Below are positions 9,623-19,005 of a stretch of DNA of 64,000 bases, in pieces (the stretch's first letter is position 1; every line of letters begins with the position of its first letter). The DNA is from Bacteroidota bacterium (lineage in GTDB: Bacteria; Bacteroidota; Bacteroidia; Bacteroidales; Dysgonomonadaceae). The stretch spans positions 1 to 64,000 of the forward strand of contig JAMNYO010000064.1 in the NCBI GenBank assembly GCA_023622765.1. The letters are read 5' to 3'. The position numbers and the translations under genes are program-made. The notes beneath the pieces are model-generated. The model saw only the letters and a program-made list of their open reading frames with translations. It did not search any database and had not been told where the DNA came from.

Positions 9623-11275
9623 ATGCGCAAAGCTGCTTTTTGGCTATTGGTCGTGGCGACCTGCTTGGCAAGCTGTCAAGATGAAAAAGAGCCTAACCAG
9701 CCATTAGGTACACAAGTCGTTTTCTCTTCCGTGATATTGGAAGAGACTGAAACAGAGGTAGAGAGTGCCACTACCCGCTGGGGCAAAGGGGATCAAATCG
9801 GTCTATTCACAAGCAACCAGCGAACGCACATCAACGTCCCGTACACCACCGATGGTAGCGGCGTTTTCAGCTCCGCTACCCCCATCTACCATCCCGACTC
9901 CTCTCAACCCTACGACTTCGTTGCCTACTACCCGTTCAACCCGTCGCTATCGGGCAACGAACTGAACATAGACCTCGCCCGTGATCCGCGTATCGTCCTA
10001 TACAGCAACAACATCAAAGGGGTACACAAGGGAAATAGCACGCGAGAGAACAAACTGCTGTTTAAACACGTGCTCCCCAAATTATACTTGCGGGTCATCG
10101 CACACGACGACCCGGGTAAACTGACCGGCCTTACGGTACGGGTGAAAGGGCTCACCAAGGCAACCCTATCCATTATGGATGGTCTGCTGCATATCGATGA
10201 CAAATCGGTGGCCACCTATCCTCTCCCGGTAGAAAGAAACGGGAGCGAGGCTATCGTGAGGGGGGCTATCTTTCCCTCCTCACCCGGCGAAACGGAGGTT
10301 CACCTCGCGTTAAACGGGCAAAATTACTGCTGGGTGATTAACTCGGAGATTCACCCCGAACACACCTATTGCTACCTCGTGGAGCAGATCGGTGGGAAGG
10401 TCAGGGTAACCAATACATCTACTCCTTTCGCGAACGGGGAGAGCTACACCCTACGCCCCAATCAACTCGAACCGGGCGAAACCTCCCCACCACCGCTGCT
10501 CTACATGGAGACACCCGTTCCCATTTCGGGCGAACTACCGCCTAACAGCTACCAAGTAACCCACATGATAACAAACAGCGATTGGCTAAACGGCAGCACG
10601 TTCAGCGGCGAGACACGCAACTACACCGTCCACTTCAACACCCGAGAGATCTACCCGGTATGGATAGCCTACCCGCTCCACCCTGCCTTCATGATATCAG
10701 GCAATAGAACGGACCACTGGCAGTACGACCCGCTCGTGCCGATTCAATACCAACCCAATCTCTTCGACATGTGGCAAGGGTACAACATCAGTCGAGGGCA
10801 CATGCTCCCCAGTGGATCTCGCAGTGCCAGCCGCGACCTCAATCGAACCACCTTTTACTTCACCAATATTGTGGTGCAAGACAGCAAGATGAACACCTCT
10901 ACTTGGAATGATCTGGAAGAGAAGGTACGTTACTGGAGTAAACAGACCACGCAGTATGACACGCTGTACGTGGTAACGGGGAGCCTCCTCCCCACCCCCC
11001 CCGAGACGATTACCTATGCAAGTGACGTGTTAGGGCGGAAGGCTGCAAAACCAAAATACCTATACAAGGCGCTCTGCCGGAAAGAGAAACAAACGGGAAA
11101 TTACCACTCCATCGCTTTCAAGATGGAGAACAGTTCTACCAGCACCCATTACACGAGAAACGTGATTACGGTGGAGCAACTCGAAAAGGAGACCGGGTTT
11201 ACCTTCTTCCCCAAGCTGCCCGAAGCGGTGCAGGAAGAGGTAAAGAAGCAGACCGACTGGAGCAATTGGCAGTAA
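9623..11275 (+). CDS. Lipoprotein with fimbrillin-like N-terminus and DNA/RNA non-specific endonuclease domain
   Basis: A 550-aa protein with a lipoprotein signal (LLVVATCLASC, lipid-attached Cys18). Residues about 30-290 look like the Mfa/fimbrillin-like fold of Bacteroidales surface proteins (WGKGDQIGLFTS, YDFVAYYPF). Residues about 320-545 are a beta-beta-alpha-metal nuclease: ISRGHMLPSGSR carries the RGH motif (general base His393, with Ser instead of the usual Asp before RGH), then TFYFTNIVVQ and KMNTSTWNDLE (metal ligand Asn424). It probably sits on the cell surface and degrades external nucleic acid. It is monocistronic, in a region where neighbours point the other way. Confidence 0.82.
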   Translation: MRKAAFWLLVVATCLASCQDEKEPNQPLGTQVVFSSVILEETETEVESATTRWGKGDQIGLFTSNQRTHINVPYTTDGSGVFSSATPIYHPDSSQPYDFVAYYPFNPSLSGNELNIDLARDPRIVLYSNNIKGVHKGNSTRENKLLFKHVLPKLYLRVIAHDDPGKLTGLTVRVKGLTKATLSIMDGLLHIDDKSVATYPLPVERNGSEAIVRGAIFPSSPGETEVHLALNGQNYCWVINSEIHPEHTYCYLVEQIGGKVRVTNTSTPFANGESYTLRPNQLEPGETSPPPLLYMETPVPISGELPPNSYQVTHMITNSDWLNGSTFSGETRNYTVHFNTREIYPVWIAYPLHPAFMISGNRTDHWQYDPLVPIQYQPNLFDMWQGYNISRGHMLPSGSRSASRDLNRTTFYFTNIVVQDSKMNTSTWNDLEEKVRYWSKQTTQYDTLYVVTGSLLPTPPETITYASDVLGRKAAKPKYLYKALCRKEKQTGNYHSIAFKMENSSTSTHYTRNVITVEQLEKETGFTFFPKLPEAVQEEVKKQTDWSNWQ

Positions 11276-11356
11276 CACCATTCGCCAAGAAGACAATTCG
11301 CCACACCCAATTTTAAAGGAGTGAAGAGCGGTGAGGGAGAAGGAGCGGAGAGGGAA

Positions 11357-12436
11357 TTAAACCCGCTTTTCAAAGTCTTGCATGCACTGTACCAAGGCCT
11401 CTACCGCTTCCATGGGACACGCGTTGTAGATAGAAGCACGGAAGCCGCCCACGGAGCGGTGTCCCTTGATCCCTACCATGCCGCGTTCGGTAGCGAACTG
11501 CAAGAAATCGGCCTCCTTGTCCTTGAACGCTTCGCTCATGACGAAGCAGACGTTCATCAGGGAGCGGTCCTCCTTGGCAGCTGTGCCGACGAATAGCTTG
11601 TTGCGATCGATTTCATCGTAGAGCAGGGCCGCCTTCTTCATAGCAAGTTGTTGCATCGCTGCTACACCTCCCATCTCCTTTACCCACTTGAGGGTCTCGT
11701 GCATCACGAAGATCGAGAAAACCGGGGGGGTATTGTACATGGAGCGGTTCTTCTCCACGTCGCCGATATGCGAGCGGTAGTCGACCATCGAGGGCAGTGG
11801 CCGATCGACATGTCCCAGCAGGTCTTCCCGAACGATCACGAAGGCAACACCGGCGGGTCCCACGTTCTTCTGTGCGCCACCGTAAATAAGACCGTACTTG
11901 GAGACATTCACCGGGCGACTCATGATATCAGACGACATATCGGCCACCAGCGGTACCGGGCTGTCAATATCCTCATGCAGTTCGGTCCCGAAAATGGTAT
12001 TGTTGGTGGTGACGTGGAAGTAATCGGCATCTTCCGGTATGGTGTATCCCTTGGGTACATAGGAGAAGTTTTTATCCGCGGATGAAGCTACGATATCGAC
12101 TTCGCCGAATAGCTTCGCCTCCTTGATGGCTTTTTGAGCCCAGGTACCGGTCAGCAGGTAGGCTGCTTTCTTTTTCATCAGGTTAGCCGGCACGGTGAAA
12201 AACTGGGTGCTGGCCCCACCCCCCAATAGCAGCACCTGGTGGGTATCGGGAATAGCGAGCAGCTCCCGCCACAGGTCGGCCGTCTCCTTCATGACCCGCT
12301 CCCAGCCAGGGGTGCGGTGTGAAATCTCAAGAACGCCGACACCCGTGTTGTCAAAGTCACGTATTGCCGCGATAGCCGCCTCGGTAGCTTGTTTCGGCAA
12401 AACGCAAGGCCCGGCATTAAAGTTGTACTTTAGCAT
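11357..12436 (-). CDS. serC: Phosphoserine aminotransferase
   Basis: A 359-aa PLP enzyme that converts 3-phosphohydroxypyruvate and glutamate to phosphoserine in serine biosynthesis (and can serve the pyridoxine route). The start [13 protein letters not shown] and GGGASTQFF are typical of SerC; the PLP lysine lies in [12 protein letters not shown]. The length is normal for the family. It is the second gene of a minus-strand operon, 70 nt after the dehydrogenase that supplies its substrate. Confidence 0.95.
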   Translation of the reverse strand: MLKYNFNAGPCVLPKQATEAAIAAIRDFDNTGVGVLEISHRTPGWERVMKETADLWRELLAIPDTHQVLLLGGGASTQFFTVPANLMKKKAAYLLTGTWAQKAIKEAKLFGEVDIVASSADKNFSYVPKGYTIPEDADYFHVTTNNTIFGTELHEDIDSPVPLVADMSSDIMSRPVNVSKYGLIYGGAQKNVGPAGVAFVIVREDLLGHVDRPLPSMVDYRSHIGDVEKNRSMYNTPPVFSIFVMHETLKWVKEMGGVAAMQQLAMKKAALLYDEIDRNKLFVGTAAKEDRSLMNVCFVMSEAFKDKEADFLQFATERGMVGIKGHRSVGGFRASIYNACPMEAVEALVQCMQDFEKRV

Positions 12437-12506
12437 ATCATTCTGTTTGTTATGGTCTATTTTTAATCCACTGTCTCGTATTAGGGTTGCAATGATAACC
12501 TCATGA

Positions 12507-13433
12507 TCAATTCACCTTGAATTGTTCGTCACCTTTCTTAAAGAAGGCAACAATCTGGTTCGCGGCAGCAATTCCCGCGTTTTTATTGGAATCGGAGGTT
12601 TGTGCACCCGATTTTTGGGGCGTTGAGAAGTAGCGCTTCCCGAATTTCTCCGTGAACTCATCATGCCTGTCGGGCTTAAGATCGGTAACGAACTGGAAAG
12701 AAGGGCGCTCCTCCATAATCCGGAGCAGGTCGTCCTCCAAAATCAACTCCTTTCGAGCGGTATTGACAAGCATCGCATCTTCAGGCAACAGTGAAAGTAG
12801 GGAGTAGTCCACGATATGGCGGGTCTCATCAAGCAGCGGCATGTGTAGCGAAATGATATCGCTGCTTGAAAACAGCTCCACGTTGGTGTAAGCAGTAATG
12901 ACCCCATACTCCCCTTCTTTGCGAAGGTCGTAATGCGTGAGTGTAGGGGAGTAAGCGTACACCGTCATCTCGAAGCCGCGTGCGATACGGGCCACCTCCT
13001 TTGCCACGTGACCAAACGCGTAGAGACCCAAGCGACGATCTCTCAGCTCGCGACCTACCGAGCTATCAAAACCGTTCCGCTGCATGTAAATCATCATCCC
13101 GAACACCAGCTCGGCTACCCCGTTGGCATTTTGCCCAGGGGTATTCATCACGATGATATTAGCTGCAGTGGCAGCTTCCAGGTCCACGTTATCGTAACCG
13201 GCACCGGCACGAACGATCAATTTCAAACGGGGAGCCGCGGCAATTACCTCGCGATCAATCATATCGCTGCGAATGATTAGGGCATCCGCATCAGCTACCG
13301 CGCTGAGCAATTGTGCCTTAGCGCTATAACCCTCTAATTTCAGCAACTCGTACCCTGCCGACTCGATAACCTGTTGAATCCTTTCCACGGCTTCCAATGC
13401 GAACGGCTTATTTGTTGCCAAAAGTACCTTCAT
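12507..13433 (-). CDS. serA: D-3-phosphoglycerate dehydrogenase
   Basis: A 308-aa NAD-dependent D-isomer 2-hydroxyacid dehydrogenase that oxidises 3-phosphoglycerate to phosphohydroxypyruvate. It shows the family segments [15 protein letters not shown], a Rossmann loop ([13 protein letters not shown], an atypical Gly pattern), [13 protein letters not shown] and [10 protein letters not shown]. It ends without an ACT regulatory domain, the short form common in Bacteroidetes. It lies upstream of serC in the same operon, which supports serine synthesis over other hydroxyacid substrates. Confidence 0.92.
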   Translation of the reverse strand: MKVLLATNKPFALEAVERIQQVIESAGYELLKLEGYSAKAQLLSAVADADALIIRSDMIDREVIAAAPRLKLIVRAGAGYDNVDLEAATAANIIVMNTPGQNANGVAELVFGMMIYMQRNGFDSSVGRELRDRRLGLYAFGHVAKEVARIARGFEMTVYAYSPTLTHYDLRKEGEYGVITAYTNVELFSSSDIISLHMPLLDETRHIVDYSLLSLLPEDAMLVNTARKELILEDDLLRIMEERPSFQFVTDLKPDRHDEFTEKFGKRYFSTPQKSGAQTSDSNKNAGIAAANQIVAFFKKGDEQFKVN

Positions 13434-13458
13434 AGTCTATTCCTTTCTAATAAAGTTG

Positions 13459-13474
13459 CAAATTTACAAATTTA
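13459..13474 (-). promoter_or_regulatory. Candidate serA promoter -7 elements
   Basis: Two adjacent copies of TAAATTTG (minus strand, 13466-13459 and 13474-13467) match TAnnTTTG upstream of serA. No clear TTTG lies at the ideal distance, so this is weaker than the recR promoter. Confidence 0.35.
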
Positions 13475-13543
13475 TAGTCAATAAAACACCAATATGCGGT
13501 AAAAAACGAACAAAGCCAAGAAAATTCACATTTGCGGAAGAGA

Positions 13544-13575
13544 TTTGTCCAATACCTGGAATCGTCTTATCTTTG
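13544..13575 (+). promoter_or_regulatory. recR promoter
   Basis: TTTG (13544-13547), a 20-nt spacer and TATCTTTG (13568-13575) form a full Bacteroidetes consensus promoter about 20 nt before the recR start codon. Confidence 0.65.
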
Positions 13576-13600
13576 TCAGGCAAATGAATGACAGCGTACG

Positions 13601-14233
13601 ATGAACAACCCTTATCCCTCCACTTTACTAGAGAACGCGGTGAACGAGTTCGCTAAACTTCCCGGAATAGGCAGGAAGTCGGCCCTCCGCCTGGTACTTC
13701 ACATGCTGCGGCAGGATGAAGAGACGGTGACCCGGTTTACCGACACCCTGCTTCGGCTAAAACGGGAGGTGAACTACTGCTCCTGCTGTCACAATATCTC
13801 CGACACGGAGGTTTGCGCCATCTGCGCGGATCCATCGCGCGACAACACCATCCTCTGCGTGGTGGAAAACGTGAAGGAGGTGATGGCGATCGAGCGGACA
13901 GTACAGTTCCGGGGACTCTATCACGTTTTGGGTGGCATCGTGTCACCTATCGATGGCATCGGCCCATCGGACCTGGAGATCGCCAGCCTGGAAGAGCGGG
14001 TGAAAGCAGGTGGAATCCAAGAGGTCATCTTGGCGTTGAGCGCGACCATGGAGGGCGATACGACCAACTTTTACATTTACCGCAAGCTACAGCCTTACAA
14101 CGTGAAGGTGAGCATCCTCGCCCGGGGCGTATCGATTGGCGATGAGATCGAGTACGCCGATGAGGTAACGCTGGGACGCTCCATCCTGAACCGCATCCCG
14201 TTCAACGAATCTTACAAGCTCGTTAGCAAATAA
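13601..14233 (+). CDS. recR: Recombination mediator protein RecR
   Basis: A 210-aa protein of the RecFOR pathway, which loads RecA onto gapped DNA. It has the helix-hairpin-helix [12 protein letters not shown] (about residues 20-32), a four-Cys zinc finger ([17 protein letters not shown]), a Toprim domain starting CVVENVKEV, and the Walker-like C-terminal [15 protein letters not shown]. Length and order match RecR throughout. It begins a plus-strand run of genes reaching to fmt. Confidence 0.96.
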   Translation: MNNPYPSTLLENAVNEFAKLPGIGRKSALRLVLHMLRQDEETVTRFTDTLLRLKREVNYCSCCHNISDTEVCAICADPSRDNTILCVVENVKEVMAIERTVQFRGLYHVLGGIVSPIDGIGPSDLEIASLEERVKAGGIQEVILALSATMEGDTTNFYIYRKLQPYNVKVSILARGVSIGDEIEYADEVTLGRSILNRIPFNESYKLVSK

Positions 14234-14269
14234 TCCCCTATCTCGTCACACGATAATATAAGGAGTAAA

Positions 14270-14854
14270 ATGGACCCAAGAAGGAAAATGGATGAAACGA
14301 TTCGGCTGCTGAAAAGGCATTACTGGGGCAACATCTTCATCTTGTTGCTCTTTTTCCTGCCCGTGACACTCGGTCTACTTCCTGTTTTCGATGGAAGTAA
14401 AACAGTGAATCTAACGGTAGAGATGTACGACATCGTGATCACGATTATCGCGATCCCCTTATCACTAAAATTCTTTGCCAACAAGGTAAAAAAAGCGGCT
14501 CGCCCCATGGAGGTGGGATCCGCCATCCGTCTATACAAAAGGGCATCCTTCTGGAGACTGTACACGTTGAGCGCGATTACCTTAGGTCAAATCTTGCTTT
14601 ACGGCTTGTCTGGAAACAAGAACTTCTTCTGGCTCACGGTGGTGCTGCTTGCCGTGTTCCTGTTCTGTAAGCCGTCGTACGTTGAGCTGGCTGCCATGAC
14701 CGAGCGGGTGGAAGAGGAGGTTACAAACGCAAACGAGGTGGACGAGGCAAATCCCGAAACGATGAACCCAATGGAGGAGTATACGGACAAAGAGCTGGAA
14801 AACGAGAAGGAAGCTGAAGATGAGAAAGGAGAAGACGATGAGCAAGCTACTTGA
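14270..14854 (+). CDS. Small membrane protein with acidic C-terminal tail
   Basis: A 194-aa protein. Hydrophobic segments lie near residues 19-40, 46-66, 94-112 and 118-134; the last 50 or so residues are very rich in Glu, Asp and Asn (ENEKEAEDEKGEDDEQ). I do not recognise the family. It starts 36 nt after recR and its end overlaps the start of the next gene by 17 nt, so it belongs to the same transcription unit. Confidence 0.7.
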   Translation: MDPRRKMDETIRLLKRHYWGNIFILLLFFLPVTLGLLPVFDGSKTVNLTVEMYDIVITIIAIPLSLKFFANKVKKAARPMEVGSAIRLYKRASFWRLYTLSAITLGQILLYGLSGNKNFFWLTVVLLAVFLFCKPSYVELAAMTERVEEEVTNANEVDEANPETMNPMEEYTDKELENEKEAEDEKGEDDEQAT

Positions 14855-15365
14855 AAATGACGTGATACGCCTACGGGCACCGGAACCGGAGGACTTGGAA
14901 CAGTTCTACCGGTGGGAAAACGACACTGACTCGTGGACGTTGGGGGCTACCACTGCCCCCTTTTCACGGTTCACCCTCAAGCAGTACCTCATTGAATCCC
15001 AAAACGATCCTTTCAGCGACAAACAGCTGCGGTTGATGATCGAGTTAATCGATAACGGGGAGACCATAGGAACGGTCGACCTCTACGATTTCGACCCGTT
15101 CCATCACCGTGCCGGTGTCGGTATCTTGATCGACCAGGCTTACCGCGAACAAGGTTTCGGCTACCAAACACTCAAGCTGCTCGAAGCCTACGCGTTCACC
15201 TTTTTAGATCTTCATCAGCTCTACGCGGTCGTTTCTCAAGACAACCCCGTGAGCGCCCGGTTGTTTCAAAAGGCAGGGTACGTACCGGCTGGGCAGTTGG
15301 TCGACTGGCTGTCGGCGGGAAAGGAGTTCAAGGACGCGGTGTTGTTTCAGAAGATAAACCGTTGA
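14838..15365 (+). CDS. GNAT-family N-acetyltransferase
   Basis: About 175 aa. The start IRLRAPEPEDLEQFYRWEND and the acetyl-CoA loop (YREQGFGYQTLKLL), followed by LYAVVSQDNPVSARLFQKAGY, are typical of SpeG/RimJ-like GNAT enzymes that acetylate an amine such as spermidine or a protein N-terminus. I chose Met at 14838 over 14820 because a purine-rich AAAGGAG stretch precedes it and the family begins at this point. The substrate is unknown. Confidence 0.85.
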   Translation: MSKLLENDVIRLRAPEPEDLEQFYRWENDTDSWTLGATTAPFSRFTLKQYLIESQNDPFSDKQLRLMIELIDNGETIGTVDLYDFDPFHHRAGVGILIDQAYREQGFGYQTLKLLEAYAFTFLDLHQLYAVVSQDNPVSARLFQKAGYVPAGQLVDWLSAGKEFKDAVLFQKINR

Positions 15366-15368
15366 GCC

Positions 15369-15932
15369 ATGCGCGACGATATTCAAAAAGCGCTAGAGGT
15401 ATTGAGGAAGGGAGGCCTTATCCTCTACCCCACCGACACCATCTGGGGCATTGGGTGCGATGCCACCAACGAGGAGGCGGTCAAGAAGCTGTACGCGCTA
15501 AAGCGGCGGGACAATCGCCAATCGATGCTGGTCCTAATCGACCGTCCGGAACGTCTGCAAGCCTACGTTCGGGAGGTTCCCGAAATTGCGTGGAACCTGA
15601 TCGAACTGTCGGACCGTCCGCTCACCCTTATCTACGATGGTGCCAAGAACCTAGCGCCCAACCTGATTGCCTTGGACGGCTCCATTGGTATCCGCGTCAC
15701 CCACGAGCCCTTTTCCCAAACATTGTGCCACCAATTCCGAAGGCCTATCGTCTCCACCTCGGCCAACATCAGCGGTACACCATCCCCGGCTCGTTTCAAT
15801 CAGATTCAAGACGAGGTGAAAAACGGGGTAGATTATATCGTTACCTACCGACAAGATGACCCAAGCGAAGCAAGGCCCTCAGGTATTTTGAAACTGGGGT
15901 GTGACGGTACCGTGCAAGTGATTCGAGAATAA
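15369..15932 (+). CDS. tsaC: L-threonylcarbamoyladenylate synthase (Sua5/YrdC family)
   Basis: A 187-aa enzyme making threonylcarbamoyl-AMP from threonine, bicarbonate and ATP for the tRNA t6A37 modification. Family features are GGLILYPTDTIWGIGCDA near the N-terminus, LKRRDNRQSM, and ISTSANISG-like VSTSANISGTPSP. It is the short form without the Sua5 C-terminal domain. It begins 3 nt after the acetyltransferase stop, so the two are co-transcribed. Confidence 0.93.
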   Translation: MRDDIQKALEVLRKGGLILYPTDTIWGIGCDATNEEAVKKLYALKRRDNRQSMLVLIDRPERLQAYVREVPEIAWNLIELSDRPLTLIYDGAKNLAPNLIALDGSIGIRVTHEPFSQTLCHQFRRPIVSTSANISGTPSPARFNQIQDEVKNGVDYIVTYRQDDPSEARPSGILKLGCDGTVQVIRE

Positions 15933-15959
15933 GCTCCACCGTTACTTATTGATCACTCA

Positions 15960-17694
15960 ATGAAATTCAACGAACTCCTGAACCGATTTTTCATCTGGCG
16001 TGCCACTCACGTCAAAGAGCACCATTTCCTGCTGGTGATCTGCTTTCTCGTGGGTATCCTCACCGCCCTGGCGGCATACGCCCTCAAATCGGCCATCCAT
16101 TTTTTCCAGGTTTTCCTCACCAATAACTTCAGCCAGGAGAGCATGAACTTCTCCTACCTCCTCTTCCCCATCGTGGGTATACTGATCGCGGGGCTCTACG
16201 TGCGCTACGTGGTGAAAGACGATATCAGCCATGGTGTAACTAAGATCTTGTTCGCCATCTCTCAACGCAAGAGCCGGATCAAGCCGCACAACACCTATAC
16301 CTCCCTGATCGCCAGCTCCATCACCATTGGCTTCGGAGGATCGGTCGGTGCCGAGGCGCCGATCGTGCTTACCGGATCGGCCATCGGGTCGAACCTGGGG
16401 AGCTTTTTCCGGCTGGAGCAACGAAGCCTGATGATTCTGGTGGGATGCGGTGCAGCCGGAGCCATCGCCGGCATCTTTAAAGCACCTATCGCCGGCATCC
16501 TCTTCGTGATCGAGGTGTTGCTGCTCGACCTCACCATGTCCTCTATACTCCCCCTTCTGGTAACCGCGGTTACCGCCACCACCGTATCGTACATCCTCAA
16601 CGGGATGGAGGCCATGTTCGCGTTCTCACAAGTAGAGCCGTTCCAGCTCGATCGCATCCCTTTCGTCATCTTGTTGGGCATCGTCTGCGGTTTCCTATCG
16701 CTCTACGTGGTTCGGTCGATGAGCTGGTGCGAGGGCAAGTTCGCTAAACTACCGCCCTGGAAACGATTCATACTGGGAGGCAGTATGTTGAGCGTTCTTA
16801 TCTTCCTATTTCCCCCACTCTACGGGGAGGGGTACAACACCATCAATACCCTCCTGGCGGGGGGCGACCAGTTCCAGTCGCTGACGAACGAGAGTCTCTT
16901 TTACAACATCGAAAGCCACTGGGCCATCGTGCTCTTCCTGGCGTTGGTCATCCTGTTCAAGGTATTCGCCACCAGTGCTACCAACGGGGGCGGCGGCACC
17001 GGTGGCGTCTTCGCCCCCACCCTCTTCCTGGGGTGCATCGTCGGTTTTGTCTTCTCCTACACGTTGAATCAATTGGGATACACCATCTACCTTCCGCAGG
17101 AGAACTTTGCTTTGATGGGTATGGCGGGGGTGATGACCGGGGTGATGCATGCCCCACTCACAGGTTGTCTCGGTGGTTTCGTATGGCACCATACTGATTT
17201 TCGAGAAACACAGCATTTACGCTAAACGGCTGGCCAAACGGGGTGAGCTGATCACCCATCATAAGGATAAAGCAGTGCTCACCTTCTTGAAAATCGAAGA
17301 CCTGCTAGAGAAGGATATACCGACCGTGACCCCGGAGATGACGCTCGGGGAAATGGTAAAGGTTATATCGACCTCCAACCGCAACATCTTCCCGGTGGTA
17401 AACAAGGACAACGTGCTGATGGGACTGGTAATGATGAACGATATACGGAACATCATGTTCCGACCGGAGCTTTACGACAGATTCACGGTACAAAAATTCA
17501 TGGTTGGTGCACCGGCGCAAATCAACATCAACTCGAGCATGGAGAAGGTGATGGACACGTTTGAAAATACCAAGGCATGGAACCTGCCGGTGGTAAACAA
17601 TCAAGGGGTCTACCAAGGAATCTTATCGCAATCCTCGGTCTTCAACTCCTACCGTGAAGTGCTGGTCGACACCTATTCCGATATCGACGAGTAA
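15960..17694 (+). pseudogene. ClC chloride channel/transporter with CBS domains, frame-broken by internal deletion
   Basis: The first frame (15960-17225) encodes a ClC protein with GFGGSVGAEAPIVLTGSAIGS, GAAGAIAGIFKAPIAG and GGGTGGVFAPTLFLG, and runs normally to VMHAPLTG near 17160. It then shifts out of frame and stops. A second frame (17149-17694) picks up at VVSVVSYGTIL, followed by two CBS domains (about 17290-17690). In intact relatives PLTG is followed by roughly 18 residues of the IFLIAE helix before VSVVSY; here that segment is missing, implying a deletion of about 55-57 nt that also breaks the frame. Unless the assembly is wrong, the channel is inactive. Confidence 0.8.
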
Positions 17695-17787
17695 AGCAAG
17701 CAACAATAATTCCTCATGAGGTAGTAGGGTGAAAATGGGACGAGGAGAATGGAACGAGAATAACCATACAACAAGGAGAATGCAACG

Positions 17788-18900
17788 ATGACGGAGAACA
17801 GGAAGAACGAATCGATGACAAAAAACGATGGGAAAACGGATAAGAAAAGCCCGCGGATCGTTTTCATGGGGACTCCCGAGTTTGCAGTGGAGTCATTGAA
17901 AGCACTGGTTAAACAGGATTACAACGTGGTGGGGGTCGTTACCGCACCCGATAAACCGGCGGGGAGGGGATACAAACTCCAACCCTCTCCCGTGAAACGG
18001 TATGCCTTGGAACAGGGCTTACCCCTACTACAACCCGAAAAACTGAGAGATCCAGGATTCTTAGAAGAGTTAAGGGGGTGGAAGGCCGACCTGCAGGTGG
18101 TAGTAGCGTTCCGAATGTTGCCGGAAGTGGTATGGAAAATGCCGCCAAAGGGCACATTCAACCTCCACTCCTCGCTGCTCCCTCGCTATCGCGGAGCCGC
18201 CCCTATCAATTGGGCCATTATCAACGGGGAGTCGGAGACCGGGGTCACCACCTTCCTCCTTTCCCACGAAATTGACACCGGCCACATCATCTTTCAAGAG
18301 AGAACCGCAATTGAGGAGACCGATACCGCGGGATCGTTGCATGACCGACTAATGGCCATGGGAGCACGACTGGTGCTGAAAACAGTGGACGCGATTACCG
18401 AGGGCACGGCCCACCCCATTCCTCAAAGCGAACTCGTTTCTGACGAAACAGTGCTTACACCGGCACCTAAGATATTTACTGAGGATTGTCGCATCGACTG
18501 GAGTCGAAGTGTCCTAGAAGTATACAATCATATTCGGGGCCTGTCGCCCTACCCTGCCGCGTGGACCGAACTCTACCCGGGTGATGAAGAAGAACCGCTT
18601 CGGGTGAAGATTTACGCATGCGAGATCGTTGAGGGCACCGACCAAGGAGCCGAAAACATTGAACGAGAAACTCAAACCGTTGGCCAAGAAACAGAGTCCA
18701 TGGAAAAAGGAGGCGAAACCGGGGGACAGAAAACCAACAACGTCGGAAGCATCATGACCGACAACCGCTCCTACCTACATGTGGCCACCCGCAACGGGCT
18801 TTTGGCCATCACCGACCTTCATGTATCAGGTAAAAAGCGGTTACAAGTAGGTGATTTCCTGAACGGGTACGAAATCAGAGGGGAGGCCTACTTTCTATAG
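17788..18900 (+). CDS. fmt: Methionyl-tRNA formyltransferase
   Basis: Formylates initiator Met-tRNA using 10-formyl-THF. It shows RIVFMGTPEFAVESL, FNLHSSLLPRYRGAAPINWA (catalytic Asn/His and the SLLP loop) and HEIDTGHI (catalytic Asp), then the C-terminal tRNA-binding domain. At 370 aa it is longer than the usual 310-325: an extra Glu/Gln/Gly-rich stretch (about residues 281-321, bases 18630-18750) interrupts the C-terminal domain. The N-terminus also has a hydrophilic extension; Met at 17815 is an alternative start. Predicted cytoplasmic. Confidence 0.92.
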   Translation: MTENRKNESMTKNDGKTDKKSPRIVFMGTPEFAVESLKALVKQDYNVVGVVTAPDKPAGRGYKLQPSPVKRYALEQGLPLLQPEKLRDPGFLEELRGWKADLQVVVAFRMLPEVVWKMPPKGTFNLHSSLLPRYRGAAPINWAIINGESETGVTTFLLSHEIDTGHIIFQERTAIEETDTAGSLHDRLMAMGARLVLKTVDAITEGTAHPIPQSELVSDETVLTPAPKIFTEDCRIDWSRSVLEVYNHIRGLSPYPAAWTELYPGDEEEPLRVKIYACEIVEGTDQGAENIERETQTVGQETESMEKGGETGGQKTNNVGSIMTDNRSYLHVATRNGLLAITDLHVSGKKRLQVGDFLNGYEIRGEAYFL

Positions 18901-19005
18901 GTTCATTCACACGAAACCACATTGCTGCCATAAAAACACAACGCATCACTACACACGCGAGACGATCGCAAGCTCGCGAAACCAAGTTGCTAGCGTGGGG
19001 CTATG

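Noticed and set aside
9492..9707. 71-aa plus-strand ORF before the nuclease lipoprotein
   Set aside because: It overlaps the lipoprotein signal sequence in another frame and lacks protein-like composition.
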